Assembly (NCBI GenBank): GCA_037043455.1
Contig: JAWPHD010005548.1
Location: 62,001 to 126,000 of the forward strand
From: Cyrtodaria siliqua
Taxonomy: Eukaryota; Mollusca; Bivalvia; Adapedonta; Hiatellidae
Direction of reading: 5' to 3'
Length of the DNA: 64,000 nt
Shown here: one piece after another, positions 47,722 to 56,233 of the stretch
Layout of the letters: every line of letters begins with the position of its first letter
How positions within the stretch are numbered: position 1 is the stretch's first letter
Notes under the pieces: generated by a model
Database searches by the model: none
What the model was told of the DNA's origin: nothing
What the model saw: only the letters and a program-made list of their open reading frames with translations
Program-made: the position numbers and the translations under genes

Positions 47722-47855
47722 TTAGCTCGACTGATCAGAGATCAGCAGAGCTTATGCCGTGGTGCGGTGTCCGTCGTCCGTCCGTCTGTCCTAAATTTTA
47801 TTTGTAGCGACTACTCCTCTGAAACTACGGGATGAATATTCATGAAACTTAACAG
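47722..47855 (+). repeat. Composite ~320 bp-core repeat, left half, split by the Polinton
   Basis: Head TTAGCTCGACTGATCAGAGA, TCCGTCCGTCTGTCC, then GTAGCGACTACTCCTCTGAA and the unit's CATGAAACTTAACAG, at which the Polinton begins. The same unit resumes at 61,880. Confidence 0.9.
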
Positions 47856-48098
47856 ATATATATGTAAAATGGGGGTCCTGTGGTATTTTTGAGTTGCCGA
47901 AAATACCACAGGAATTTTTTAATTTTTTTAAACACACCTATCTACAAATCAGCATGAAATGCTGATTTTGCTTGTTATTTGTTGATTTTGCCCAAATATT
48001 TCATAAAAAGGGGATTTTACTTGATTTATTAAAACTTTTTTAAAATAGGGGTAGTGAAGATTGCAAGTTTAAATTTTTTTATAAGTTATCAAAATTAT
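47856..48098 (+). repeat. Polinton left terminal inverted repeat (~243 bp)
   Basis: Pairs with 61,649-61,873. It has an ~18 bp insertion relative to the right copy near 47,950-47,970 that forms a 9 bp perfect hairpin (AATCAGCAT/ATGCTGATT). Near the tip, CCTGTGGTATTTT (47,877-47,889) and AAAATACCACAGG (47,900-47,912) form a 13 bp stem with a 10-base loop. The last codons of the first gene lie within it. Confidence 0.93.
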
Positions 48099-48605
48099 AA
48101 AATGTTTATTTAATACAAAACAAATTTGTTTGGTGTCTTCTTTTAAACTATAATATTTATCTAACTCATCTAAAATCATCTTAAACTCTTGATCAGATAT
48201 TTGTGCATCACTCAACGCTTTTGATATTAACTGCTTTATACTATTTAACTTAGCCTCTGCCAAAGTTTTTATTTCATGATGTTTTTGAGCTTTTACATTA
48301 AGCTTGCGTCTGATAAAATTAACACAAACACCTGTAGCTCCACATACTATTGCTGCTATTTCTAAAGGTAACAAAACTGGAATAACAAATCCAATCCCAG
48401 CCATAATAACACCTGCAGATATTAAGGTAGTGTCAATTCCATCTGTAATATTAATACCACGTTTATATTTTTTATAAAGTGACTGACGTATATCTCGTTC
48501 AGTAATTAACTTTTTTTCAATTTCTGAAATCTTTAGTAATCTATAATTTTGTCCGTCTTCCACTGGCAAATCAGGATATAAACTTGGTGCTGTCGGTTGC
48601 TTCAT
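48069..48605 (-). CDS. Polinton membrane-hairpin protein, unknown function
   Basis: 178 residues, intact. The N-terminal third is polar and charged (MKQPTAPSLYPDLPVEDG, then an ERDIRQSLYKKYKRG helix). Residues ~60-95 are a hydrophobic pair of segments (ISAGVIMAGIGFVIPVLLPL and EIAAIVCGATGVCVNFI) that look like two membrane passes or an amphipathic hairpin. The rest is a predicted helical, charged tail. It starts at ATG 48,605 after an AT-rich leader, and its stop lies inside the left terminal repeat. It follows the fibre-like gene on the same strand with a 21-base gap, so co-transcription is likely. Small membrane proteins are common in Polintons; a role in particle membrane or entry is possible but is not shown here. 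Confidence 0.75.
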   Translation of the reverse strand: MKQPTAPSLYPDLPVEDGQNYRLLKISEIEKKLITERDIRQSLYKKYKRGINITDGIDTTLISAGVIMAGIGFVIPVLLPLEIAAIVCGATGVCVNFIRRKLNVKAQKHHEIKTLAEAKLNSIKQLISKALSDAQISDQEFKMILDELDKYYSLKEDTKQICFVLNKHFIILITYKKI

Positions 48606-48626
48606 TTTTTATTAATAAATAAAAAA

Positions 48627-49124
48627 TTAAATTAATTCAATTAATAATGATGCCACCGTATTTACAGCTGTAGCGTTAGCAACCTTGCATACAAAGTTAA
48701 CAACAGAACCAGCACCAATCTCTAAAGGTTTATCAAAGTTATCATGATTGCGTGGGATGATGTGAAGCGTTATACCATAATTTGGTTGTTCAACACCATT
48801 GACAGAAACTATTACAGTTACGTCACCAACTAATCGGTCACTTGCTAAACCTATTCCCATAATCCGTCCACGGCGTGTCATTACATGCCCCACATTTTTT
48901 TCTGCCCCGCCGTTACCAAATGAGAGTCGTCTATTCAACACAAGTGGGCCCTTAGCCACTGCAAATATTGTTATAATATCATATTTAAGATTATCAACTC
49001 TATTTTTTAAATGATTAAACTGGTCAACAAAAGGCACAACTCGCCTATATAAATTTTGAACATCATTTATTAAAGCCTCTATGTCTTTTGTTTTTTTAGG
49101 TCTTGTTGGTCCATATATACTCAT
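48627..49124 (-). CDS. Fibre/spike-like Polinton protein: coiled-coil stalk plus beta-rich head
   Basis: 165 residues, intact. Residues ~10-55 have heptad-like hydrophobic spacing (DIEALINDVQNLYRRVVPFV, then HLKNRVDNLKYD) suggesting a coiled coil. Residues ~57-165 are beta-strand-rich with Gly turns (GPLVLNRRLSFGNGG to TVASLLIELI), consistent with a small head domain. This stalk-head layout resembles trimeric fibres, but I infer that from composition only. I recall close relatives in cnidarian and mollusc Polintons. Start chosen at ATG 49,124, preceded by a TATATTTTTATAAAAAAACC leader. Lies between the penton-like and 2TM genes, all on the reverse strand, so probably part of one late-type transcription unit. 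Confidence 0.72.
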   Translation of the reverse strand: MSIYGPTRPKKTKDIEALINDVQNLYRRVVPFVDQFNHLKNRVDNLKYDIITIFAVAKGPLVLNRRLSFGNGGAEKNVGHVMTRRGRIMGIGLASDRLVGDVTVIVSVNGVEQPNYGITLHIIPRNHDNFDKPLEIGAGSVVNFVCKVANATAVNTVASLLIELI

Positions 49125-49152
49125 TGTTGGTTTTTTTATAAAAATATATTTT

Positions 49153-49803
49153 TTAAATAATTTCTAAAACACAACTCATAGGCAAACCGCGATTATCTAT
49201 CTTGTTGCCATACTCATCTCTGACTTCTATTTTTAATTCAGAAATTGCACCATTCATAAGACAGTGATATTCAGGATAAAAACTTGTATATACAATATCT
49301 CCATACTGCTTATTTACTACAGGCACAACCCCTATAATAGTGCTTGGTGCGCCATTGAAATAATTACTTCTCGTATTAACTTGTTCCAGATGAACATATA
49401 GCTGTTTATAAGGAGCTAAATTAATTGGGTAATCTCCTAAAGTAGTACCTGTCAACCATTTTCTGTCCTTGAATCCCAGCATTTTTGAAAGACCGCTTGA
49501 CATTCGTGTTTCTATTGGCGGACGTACATGTATAATGCTGAAGCCAATTTCCTCAATACTGTCCAGGATAATATTTTCATTTAGCAATTTAAAATCTTTT
49601 ACCAAGTCTTGAAAGTTATAGAGTCCATCTTCTAAATGTTCTATTTTATCTGGGTTTCGTGTCTTTATGGTTTCATGAATAATATTATACCAACCGATAG
49701 TGTATATAAAACTTTTTAATCCGACGCGCTTAGTTCCATCTCTATTATCGATATACTGTTGTAAATTAATAGAGTTGTCTATGTTTGAAATTGCATGAAA
49801 CAT
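49153..49803 (-). CDS. Probable Polinton minor capsid (penton-type) protein
   Basis: 216 residues from ATG 49,803. The frame extends 10 codons upstream (MFLYIYIKNK), but those codons are the AT-rich promoter, so I take the second Met (MFHAISNIDNSINL). Visible blocks: DNRDGTKRVGLKSFIYTIGW, then GLYNFQDLV, YPINLAPYKQLYVHLEQVN, GAPSTIIGVVP, and a C-terminal ISELKIEVRDEYGNKIDN strand pair. Beta-rich throughout; matches the protein I recall as ubiquitous in animal Polintons. Assignment as the single jelly-roll penton protein is inference from family knowledge, size and position beside the fibre-like gene, and should be tested by structure prediction. Intact. Divergently transcribed from the gene at 49,842 across a 38-base AT-rich spacer. 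Confidence 0.6.
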   Translation of the reverse strand: MFHAISNIDNSINLQQYIDNRDGTKRVGLKSFIYTIGWYNIIHETIKTRNPDKIEHLEDGLYNFQDLVKDFKLLNENIILDSIEEIGFSIIHVRPPIETRMSSGLSKMLGFKDRKWLTGTTLGDYPINLAPYKQLYVHLEQVNTRSNYFNGAPSTIIGVVPVVNKQYGDIVYTSFYPEYHCLMNGAISELKIEVRDEYGNKIDNRGLPMSCVLEII

Positions 49804-49841
49804 TTTGTTTTTAATATATATATATAAAAACACAAATAAAA
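49804..49841. promoter_or_regulatory. Divergent AT-rich promoter
   Basis: 38 bases between two start codons containing TTTTTAATATATATATATAA then AAACACAAATAAAA. Near-symmetrical T-run, TATA core and A-run serve both strands. The same arrangement recurs at 52,682, 56,606 and 61,293. Confidence 0.6.
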
Positions 49842-51342
49842 ATGATTTCTAAAGAATTTAAATATAACCCGGATGCTTACTATTTAAATACTTTTAGCAA
49901 GAAAGTGATAGATATAATAAATCAAAACATAGTCATTACATCAGACGGTAAAGACTTTAAAGCATCATTTCCCAATGTCTTTGAAAAATACAAACTCCCG
50001 TACGTGAAATCAGATGCTATAGTTCAACGTTGGGGAACAGATTGGATGTTATTTTGGCAGAATCAGTTAAACTTTGCTATTTGGTGTGCGACAACTGAAT
50101 GTGGCATTGATTTCAACAATCATCTAAAAGCTGATACTCTGGTTGGTTCGTTATTTCGATTTCATGTCTACTACCAAGTCAGAAGAATATTATTTGAGAT
50201 GAGTGTAGCAATGCCTCAAGACTCAAATTGGAATGGTTTTAATAACACATATAACCGAAACGCATACGAGAGAATATGCAAAGAGTTTAAAGTTGATTTA
50301 TATTCAGACTGGAGACAGAAACAAAGCTATAATAATGGTCTAGGAACAATTTACAATTACTGGACACATATTGGTTATCATCCTTTGGTAAATACTGTAT
50401 ACGACAACAAAACAATGAGTTTTACAGTCTATGAGAGTGATAAAACATACCACATTGATTACATTGCACAAGGATCTGAGGCTGACAATAGTTGGTCTAC
50501 TTTTATACTAGATGATTCATCTGGATTTACAAGAGCTGGAGTAGAAAGAATCAATGACAGCATAAGAACATACTGCTGGGCAATCCTTGGCTCACAATCA
50601 CAAACAAGAACAGATATACTTGGAACTGGGACAGCATTTGATGCACAGAAACAATTTTTAGCAAATGTAGAGGACGCAATAAATAGCCCCATCGACTTGC
50701 CCAGTCAAATTTCAAGATATGAAAACACCTTAAAATATGCAAGAAGTAAAGTAAATTTTGTCTATGGAAGTGGTTTGTACATGTCTTCTAGTGACATGGA
50801 ATTAAGAATTGGAACAATACAAGACTACAATAATAAAATTGTAATAGCGTGTGTGTATAAGCGTTTATTTATCCTCGCTGTATTGCACGAAGCATTTTAG
50901 CGAGCAGACCTCGGTTTAAAGTCTCATCCGAAGGACTGGTAAGGTAGGAAATACTTTTATGAAATATTTCGTTAATTAACCCAAATTCGGTCCTGGCTGG
51001 GATTGAACGCACGATCCCTGGGTTACTAAGCCGTGATGCTAACCATTACACCACGGCGCTACCTAAATAATAGCAACCGATGCACAAGCATTAGGATTGA
51101 ATAATGATGTAAATGTAAAACCAGTGCCACCAAAAAATATTCAACCTTTTCAAGGCACCACAACAAAGAAATTTTTACCGGAACATTCTGACTTTGATAA
51201 ATCATCAATACATAAAACTGTGGAACATAACCCATCAGAAATAAAAAAAATAGCGATTGAACACGAAGATAACAAGACAACTATAATTGTTGGTACTATA
51301 GTAATAGGTCTTGCTGCATTACTTATTTACGAGATTTACTGA
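49842..51342 (+). pseudogene. Conserved Polinton protein C1, split by a SINE insertion
   Basis: Residues 1-335 are open from ATG 49,842. Visible blocks: FKASFPNVFEKYKLPYVKSD, WGTDWMLFWQNQLNFAIWCA, FRFHVYYQVRRILFEMSVA, YERICKEF, GFTRAGVERINDSIRTYCWA and GTGTAFDAQKQFLANVEDAI. At 50,849 a SINE enters; the frame adds 16 foreign residues and stops at 50,900. The original reading frame resumes after the second target copy (51,068) and continues to 51,342 with a Pro-rich linker and a C-terminal membrane segment (TTIIVGTIVIGLAALLIYEI). So the intact protein was a ~420-residue, tail-anchored protein. I recall it as broadly conserved in animal Polintons; function unknown to me, possibly capsid-associated. 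Its end overlaps the convergent gene's end by 20 bases. Confidence 0.85.
50849..51067 (-). mobile_element. tRNA-derived SINE inserted in Polinton gene
   Basis: 219 bp flanked by the 7 bp duplication TAATAGC (50,842-50,848 and 51,068-51,074). On the reverse strand it starts GCGCCGTGGTGTAATGGTTA (A box, TGGTGTAATGGTTAGC) and has GTGCGTTCAATCCC as B box, then an unrelated body, and ends in a short TATACACACAC tail. Orientation, tail and target duplication are those of LINE-mobilised SINEs. Confidence 0.9.
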
Positions 51343-52681
51343 ACCACTCTTTAGCTGCCACATACAACAAACCGGAAACAAACACAAGCAAAGCCCATAG
51401 ATTGTTACCAAGCCAATTAATAACATTACCTGTTGCAGATAAAAGCCATGATACTATTGCACCAATAACTCCTGGAAGTGCTGCAGCAGCTTTACCAGCT
51501 AGGTTGGCAAGAAGTTTACCAAGATTAAGTAGTTGTTTTTTTATCCAATCTTTTACACTTGATGGATCAGGTTTTGGAGTTGGAACAGGTGCAGTCCCTC
51601 CTCCTGTTGTAGGAATAATGGCATCAACTAATACCCCAATAATCATACCAAAGACAGTTAAAATACTAACAATAGTAATACCTTGCTCCCTAAACAAGGT
51701 TTTGATTCTCTCACCCAATGTTGTGTCTTTTTTTAACACCTTATTTATAGTTTCTTTTATCCTGTTTATTTGACTGCGTAATGCTTCTTTGTTTTTACTT
51801 GCCGCTTCAAGTCGTGAACTTCTTTCATCTTCCAAGTTTTTTATTCTATCATGTATGCGCTCTTGTTGAAACTCATCCTCCTGCCCGGGGGTGCTAACCT
51901 GTTCTAATTTTTGTTTTTCTTTTGCTATATCTTTATCAAGCTCAGTGAGCTTTGAGAGATTATTAGTAAGTTCTCCACGAAAGCTTTGCAATCTCTTATC
52001 TAAACCTCGTATCTCTCGCAGTGTTAGACTTTCTGGTTGAACAGCAGTTTTAGGATGAGTTTCATCTATTATATTACTCAAATTACTCTCAATTGTATTT
52101 ACAGCATCTACTGTATTTTGTACATCTTCAGATGTTGAAAAAGTTTGCATTGATATATTTTCTCCTTCTTTTGCGAGGGTATTTTTTGTTTTTAATAAGG
52201 TTGCAAAGTCTGCCCTACACCGAGCAACTCTTTCACGTGGAACTAAATAATCATACATTTTTAAAGTGTTTTTCACAAAGTCAATACCATGTTTTTTAAC
52301 TAAAGTGTCCAGCGCATAACATTTGACTGCACTATTTCCCCTATGATAAGTAAGTGGAACATCATCTGTTCCCAACTGAACTGCATATAACATTGTTCTA
52401 CCGTTTTTGTCCTTATCCATTTTGAAATTTTTATAATCAATTTCGCTGATATCCTCGTTAAATTCTTTAGAAAATTCATCTACTAACCACCGTTTATGTT
52501 TAAGCTGTTCTTTCGTTTTATCTTCTCCTTCAAGCTGATCAATATAGTTATTTTCATTTACAATTTGTCTCTGAAATTCTGAGTCAGGTTGTATAATTTC
52601 GTCTTCAAGTATTCTATCCAAGTCTTCTTCAGTCATATCTTCAATATCGAACGCAGGATTTTCAAATCCTCCTTCAGCCAT
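51323..52681 (-). CDS. Polinton coiled-coil and transmembrane protein
   Basis: 452 residues, intact. N-terminal ~60 residues acidic (FDIEDMTEEDLDRILEDEI). Residues ~95-160 form a conserved-looking block (NGRTMLYAVQLGTDDVPLTY, ALDTLVKKHGIDFV). Residues ~205-320 are a long coiled coil (LDKRLQSFRGELTNNLSKL and following, rich in E/K/L heptads). A hydrophobic segment (GITIVSILTVFGMIIGVLVD) follows, then a Pro-rich linker, an Ala/Leu-rich amphipathic stretch (LANLAGKAAAALPGVIGAIV), and a last hydrophobic segment (NLWALLVFVSGLLYVAA) before a basic tail. This architecture is frequent in cnidarian and mollusc Polintons as I recall. A particle-membrane or entry role is conjecture. Divergent from MCP across a 47-base AT-rich promoter. 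Confidence 0.8.
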   Translation of the reverse strand: MAEGGFENPAFDIEDMTEEDLDRILEDEIIQPDSEFQRQIVNENNYIDQLEGEDKTKEQLKHKRWLVDEFSKEFNEDISEIDYKNFKMDKDKNGRTMLYAVQLGTDDVPLTYHRGNSAVKCYALDTLVKKHGIDFVKNTLKMYDYLVPRERVARCRADFATLLKTKNTLAKEGENISMQTFSTSEDVQNTVDAVNTIESNLSNIIDETHPKTAVQPESLTLREIRGLDKRLQSFRGELTNNLSKLTELDKDIAKEKQKLEQVSTPGQEDEFQQERIHDRIKNLEDERSSRLEAASKNKEALRSQINRIKETINKVLKKDTTLGERIKTLFREQGITIVSILTVFGMIIGVLVDAIIPTTGGGTAPVPTPKPDPSSVKDWIKKQLLNLGKLLANLAGKAAAALPGVIGAIVSWLLSATGNVINWLGNNLWALLVFVSGLLYVAAKEWFSKSRK

Positions 52682-52728
52682 TGTTTATTTTATTTAATTT
52701 TAAAAAATATATTTAAAAAATAAAAACA
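52682..52728. promoter_or_regulatory. Divergent AT-rich promoter between 452-residue gene and MCP
   Basis: 47 bases made up of T-runs then TTTAATTTTAAAAAATATAT then A-runs, ending AAAAACA before the MCP ATG. Symmetrical layout as at 49,804. Confidence 0.6.
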
Positions 52729-53997
52729 ATGTCGGCTTACGGAAACAAACTCAGCCCTCATAGAAAACTAAGAGAACCTCATGGTGCCAAAGGCATCCGC
52801 ACAAGTGTAGTAATAACTAATAATCCATCAACAATAGACCAAAACCAGCAACTGCTTGTGAGATTTCCAAATCTAAGTACTAATGATGTGATAGTTCCAA
52901 GTACTGCTCGTCTTGCCTTTGAAATAGAACTTAAAAGCAGAACAGACGCCAACGCTACTCTATTTCAAAATCTGGGTAGAACAATTGTGAAAAAAATGAC
53001 AATAAGAATAAGTGGCAATGAAGTCATGTCAATAGATGACAGTGATATATATCATTGTTATGTAGATTTATGGAAAAGCCCTACTGAACGACAAAACTTA
53101 GCTTACCAAGGTATTGGTAAACCAAACATGCTAAAACATAGAGTTAGCGCGGGAGATGCTTCCTCAGACACCGGAGATAAAGCTATAGCAGCAGCTTATG
53201 GAAATAGATTTTGTATTCCACTGGACTTTGAAATGTTAGAAAGTCATATGCCATTTTATCAAGCGGGGCTTGGTGATAGGTTAGAATATGAATTAACGTT
53301 TAACGATTATAACAAAGTTATCAAAAGCAGTGATGCTGATGCATCTTATGTAATAAAAAATATCTGCTTGGAATTTGATATGGTTAGTGATGTTGAATAA
53401 GCCAGACAAATAAGACAGCAAATCAATGGTAAGATGTCATTTATGTATGATCGTATCTTGCGACATAGAAAAATAATAGCAAACAAATCTGATACTCTTT
53501 GGAACATCAACATTAATGTACCAGCACGGAGCATGAAAGATATTTTAATGCTGTTTGAAGACCCAGAAAGAACAAGCGCAGAAACCTATTACAACCCAAA
53601 AATTGAAAAGGTTGAAATGACAATAGAGGGAGTACCAAATCAGTTGAATAGTCAGGGCATGAAGGCATATCAACATTGGGATGAAATCAACAAATATTTT
53701 GCCTTGACATCAAAAAGAAACAAAGAGACAGAAATAGTAGCGAGGGACTTAAACTTTACCAGTGTTTCTCTTGAGACCTATTTGACAAAATCATATGCTT
53801 TGTGGCTTGACCTTAGAACATGTGAGGACAATTTATTACACGGCAGTGGAAGAAGAATAGAAAACGGCAGTGAAGGCATAACGATATTAATAAATAAAAA
53901 AGCAGATGCAGATCAAACTTTAAATATTTATATATATATAATACAAGATGCGCAAATCAATTTCGAAGATGGAAGATTCAAAGAAGTACGATACTAG
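52729..53997 (+). pseudogene. MCP: Polinton major capsid protein with one in-frame stop
   Basis: A 422-codon frame from ATG 52,729 to TAG 53,995-53,997, interrupted once by TAA at 53,398-53,400 (codon 224). Both halves are in the same frame and show no other damage. The first half has the capsid-type opening RTSVVITNNPSTIDQNQQLL, then the LAFEIEL and GRTIVKKMTIRISGNEV strands; the second has WNININVPARSMKDILMLFE and ends GRFKEVRY. The pattern and size fit the double jelly-roll MCP of Polintons, which builds the icosahedral shell (family knowledge). The stop falls about midway, near the expected boundary between the two jelly rolls. A single recent nonsense change is the simplest reading; a natural two-protein arrangement is unlikely. 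Confidence 0.85.
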
Positions 53998-54456
53998 TTT
54001 GCAACAAAAATATCCTAAATATTCACACAGTGCCATTATTTGTGGTCAGACAGGCTGTGGTAAAACAGAGTTTGTTCTAGACATACTTGAACAAGAGTAT
54101 GTTGAGTTGCTGGCCAGCCCACATTATACATTATTGACGATTGCTCAGCCACAAAAGAATTAACAAAGAAAAAAGATATGTTATCAGAGTTGGCATTCTC
54201 TGGTCGTCACGCCAAACAATCAGTGTGGGTTATTTCACAGAGATATAATTCTGTATTGAAAGATTTGAGAGAGCAAGCAAAATGGTTGTGTATATTTTAC
54301 ACCAAAGACAGAGATAGTTATGAAAATTGTTTGAGAGAAAATGATGTTATTCCAACGCTGGAAGAGAGAACCAGAATAAGAAAAGCTTTAGCTAAGACTA
54401 AATATTCGAAGTTAATTTTGAGGACTGAACAACCAACTGGTTATTGGGTTGAATAA
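53948..54456 (+). pseudogene. ATP: Polinton packaging ATPase, internal deletion and frameshift
   Basis: The first part, from ATG 53,948 or more likely 53,969 (MEDSKKYD), holds Walker A, GQTGCGKT, at 54,044-54,067. Walker B, IIDDCS, at 54,130-54,147 lies in a different frame, which continues to 54,456 with FSGRHAKQSVWVISQRYNSV (sensor-like) and the C-terminal end. Only ~60 bases separate the two motifs, whereas A32/FtsK-HerA-type ATPases of Polintons have on the order of 60-80 residues between them (family knowledge). So a segment of DNA was lost and the frame changed. The protein would pump DNA into capsids. The start overlaps the MCP end by 29-50 bases in another frame, consistent with a shared transcript. 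Confidence 0.85.
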
Positions 54457-54697
54457 TTTCTACCAGCAATTCTTTTTTTCTAACAGCATTGCTTTGTTGC
54501 TAATAGTAATACTAACAGAAAAGTAGCAATGTTAATAGCAATGCTTGCAGCAAATTAACAATGCTAATAAAAAAATAGCAATGTTAATAACAATGCTATT
54601 AACAATACTAACAATTACTAGTTGCATGAATATCGCTGCTATTTGTTTTGTATTTTATATTTATTTCAAGATAAAAAATAAGATTAATAATATAAAA
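54457..54697. repeat. Degenerate AGCAATGYTAAT micro-repeat cluster
   Basis: Between the ATPase and the next gene, short phrases such as AGCAATGTTAATAGCAATGC, ACAATGCTAATAAA and AACAATGCTATTAACAATAC recur about ten times (54,475-54,620). It extends the downstream reading frame upstream by chance. A protease gene could once have been near here; nothing of it is visible. Confidence 0.7.
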
Positions 54698-55183
54698 ATG
54701 AATGCGGAAGAACTATTACAAAATATATCGGAACAGACGGAACCAGATGAATCAAAGCAACAAGAAACAAAAAAAGAAAGAGTATCAGCCATAGTGGCTG
54801 GCGATGGTAGTCGTCAATATTTGGGTAAAGACATACAACTCACAAATATAGATAGCATGCCCCCGGATGAAATTAACAAACTTTACTGCAGATATGAAGC
54901 AAGGCTTGGGGCAAGTATGACCAAGACTTTAGGCAATTCTTTTATTAACTTGTATGTGATGGGAGTATCAAAATATTTTAATGTAACCAATCCACCAAAA
55001 CTGATAGAAGATTTGGAGGAAGACCCATTTATTAATCATGCTTTGACAAGTGCTTGTTGTGAGTTGTATTACAGGTATGGGATGTGCTTAGCACCATTTA
55101 CAGCAATACTGACAACTGTTAGACATATTGATTTTAATAAAAATAAAATTATAGATAATATAAATGGAGAACCAAGAGAGTGA
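54698..55183 (+). CDS. Conserved small Polinton protein, unknown function
   Basis: 161 residues from ATG 54,698, chosen because TATAAAAATG there matches the leader of the other genes and the upstream codons are micro-repeat sequence. N-terminal 45 residues are acidic and Gln/Lys-rich. Residues ~45-150 form a conserved-looking domain: RVSAIVAGDGSRQYLGKDI, EINKLYCRYEARLGASMTKT, LGNSFINLYVMGVSKYFNV, PPKLIEDLEEDPFINHALTS, then ACCELYYRYGMCLAPFTAIL. I recall near relatives in cnidarian Polintons always between ATPase and the small membrane genes. Intact. Overlaps the next start by 20 bases. Confidence 0.8.
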   Translation: MNAEELLQNISEQTEPDESKQQETKKERVSAIVAGDGSRQYLGKDIQLTNIDSMPPDEINKLYCRYEARLGASMTKTLGNSFINLYVMGVSKYFNVTNPPKLIEDLEEDPFINHALTSACCELYYRYGMCLAPFTAILTTVRHIDFNKNKIIDNINGEPRE

Positions 55184-55517
55184 AGTTATACCTGTTGTTA
55201 CACAACCTGTTGAACAACAAAAAGTAAAAAATCTAAAACGAGTAGAAGCTGGAAAAAAAGGAGCAGCGGCAAAAAAGGCAAAGCGTTTGCTTCAGGATGC
55301 AAATCAAGATACTGCAAATCAAATAACAAAAATAACAATAGGTGAAGAAGAACCAGAAAAAATCAAAATAAATGTATACAAACATTATATTCCACCGTGT
55401 CTGGTTTTATTAGGCATTGCTGGGTTGGGTTTGTATATTTATAACAAGAAATCTGCTACACAACCTGTAGCTGTGCAACCTGTTCATGTTGCACCAAAAG
55501 ACCCGTTTGATTTTTAA
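55164..55517 (+). CDS. Small Polinton protein: basic region plus single TM
   Basis: 117 residues, intact, in a different frame and overlapping the previous gene by 20 bases. Residues 22-42 are strongly basic and Ala-rich (VKNLKRVEAGKKGAAAKKAK), which would suit DNA binding. Residues ~78-92 (PPCLVLLGIAGLGLYIY) form one membrane segment. The C-terminus ends APKDPFDF. A membrane-anchored virion protein is plausible; function not known. Confidence 0.75.
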   Translation: MENQESEVIPVVTQPVEQQKVKNLKRVEAGKKGAAAKKAKRLLQDANQDTANQITKITIGEEEPEKIKINVYKHYIPPCLVLLGIAGLGLYIYNKKSATQPVAVQPVHVAPKDPFDF

Positions 55518-55551
55518 TAATTTATTTAAAAAAAATAATTATATAAAAAAA

Positions 55552-55788
55552 ATGGCAGCAGGTATTGACGGAAAACAAATTGTAAATATGATGTATCATG
55601 CAGGAGTGGAAACACTTCTAACTGTTGGATATTCTGAGATTGGCAGAAAACTACTAAAAAGACCAGCACCTAAAGTGGATTTTAATATGGTAGATGTTGG
55701 GATGCTGTCTGTGGATATAATGTTAGCAATGGCTACAAAGGATATGCTGATTAAGCAAGGTATTATTCCTGCAGATATTATGAAATAA
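55552..55788 (+). CDS. Small Polinton protein, 78 residues
   Basis: Starts at ATG 55,552 (MAAGIDGKQIVNMMYHAGVE); the frame extends upstream, but the ATTATATAAAAAAA leader directly before this ATG decides the start. Two moderately hydrophobic stretches (VETLLTVGYSEIG and VDVGMLSVDIMLAMATKDML). Matches a small protein I recall in most animal Polintons, near the MCP cluster. Intact; function unknown. Confidence 0.75.
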   Translation: MAAGIDGKQIVNMMYHAGVETLLTVGYSEIGRKLLKRPAPKVDFNMVDVGMLSVDIMLAMATKDMLIKQGIIPADIMK

Positions 55789-55813
55789 TTTAAAAAAATA
55801 TATATATAAAAAA

Positions 55814-56233
55814 ATGGCAAGTGCAGTAGCAATGATGATAGGTGGCACATTAACAAATGCATTAGCGTTTAGTGGTTCAAATTATTTCTTTTCAAAAATG
55901 GGAAGTCATTCAGATGAGGAAAGACAAAGACATGACAAAGCCGTAGAACAATTAAACGCAGCACAAGTGGAGTGGAATAAAAAAAGAACAGAGAGATTAG
56001 ATTTTATTAATAAACAACTGCAAAAAGAGCATCATGCAGAGCAGACTTTTGATGATGTGGACCAAGCTATGAAGCAGTATTATTACATAACTGGTAAACA
56101 TTAACTTTTAGAACTGGAGCCCAAGTTGAGTGATTTTTATACACCATCTCCGGATCAACAGAATAGAGAAATAACGTTTATTGTGGTGGGTATGGCTGCA
56201 ACTGGATTTGTGGCGTACAAATTGATTTCATAA
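55814..56233 (+). pseudogene. Small Polinton protein with one in-frame stop
   Basis: Starts at ATG 55,814 after ATATATATAAAAAA. The first 96 residues have a hydrophobic N-terminus (AVAMMIGGTLTNALAFSGSN) and a charged helical middle (DEERQRHDKAVEQLNAAQVE). TAA at 56,102-56,104 then interrupts. The same frame continues with PKLSDFYTPSPDQQ and a C-terminal membrane segment (ITFIVVGMAATGFVAYKLIS) to a stop at 56,231-56,233. The continuation fits the Polinton family I recall, whose members carry an SDFY..S motif and end in a membrane helix. So this is one ~140-codon gene with a nonsense change. Confidence 0.82.

Noticed and set aside
50990..51062. tRNA gene on the reverse strand
   Set aside because: It is the head of a 219 bp insert with target duplications, so a SINE.
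54545..54697. Upstream start giving a signal-peptide-like N-terminus (MLITMLLTILTITSCM)
   Set aside because: Those codons are the AGCAATGYTAAT micro-repeat; the ATG at 54,698 has the element's usual leader.
55596..55862. Reverse-strand frame of 88 residues
   Set aside because: Shadow of the two small Polinton genes on the forward strand.
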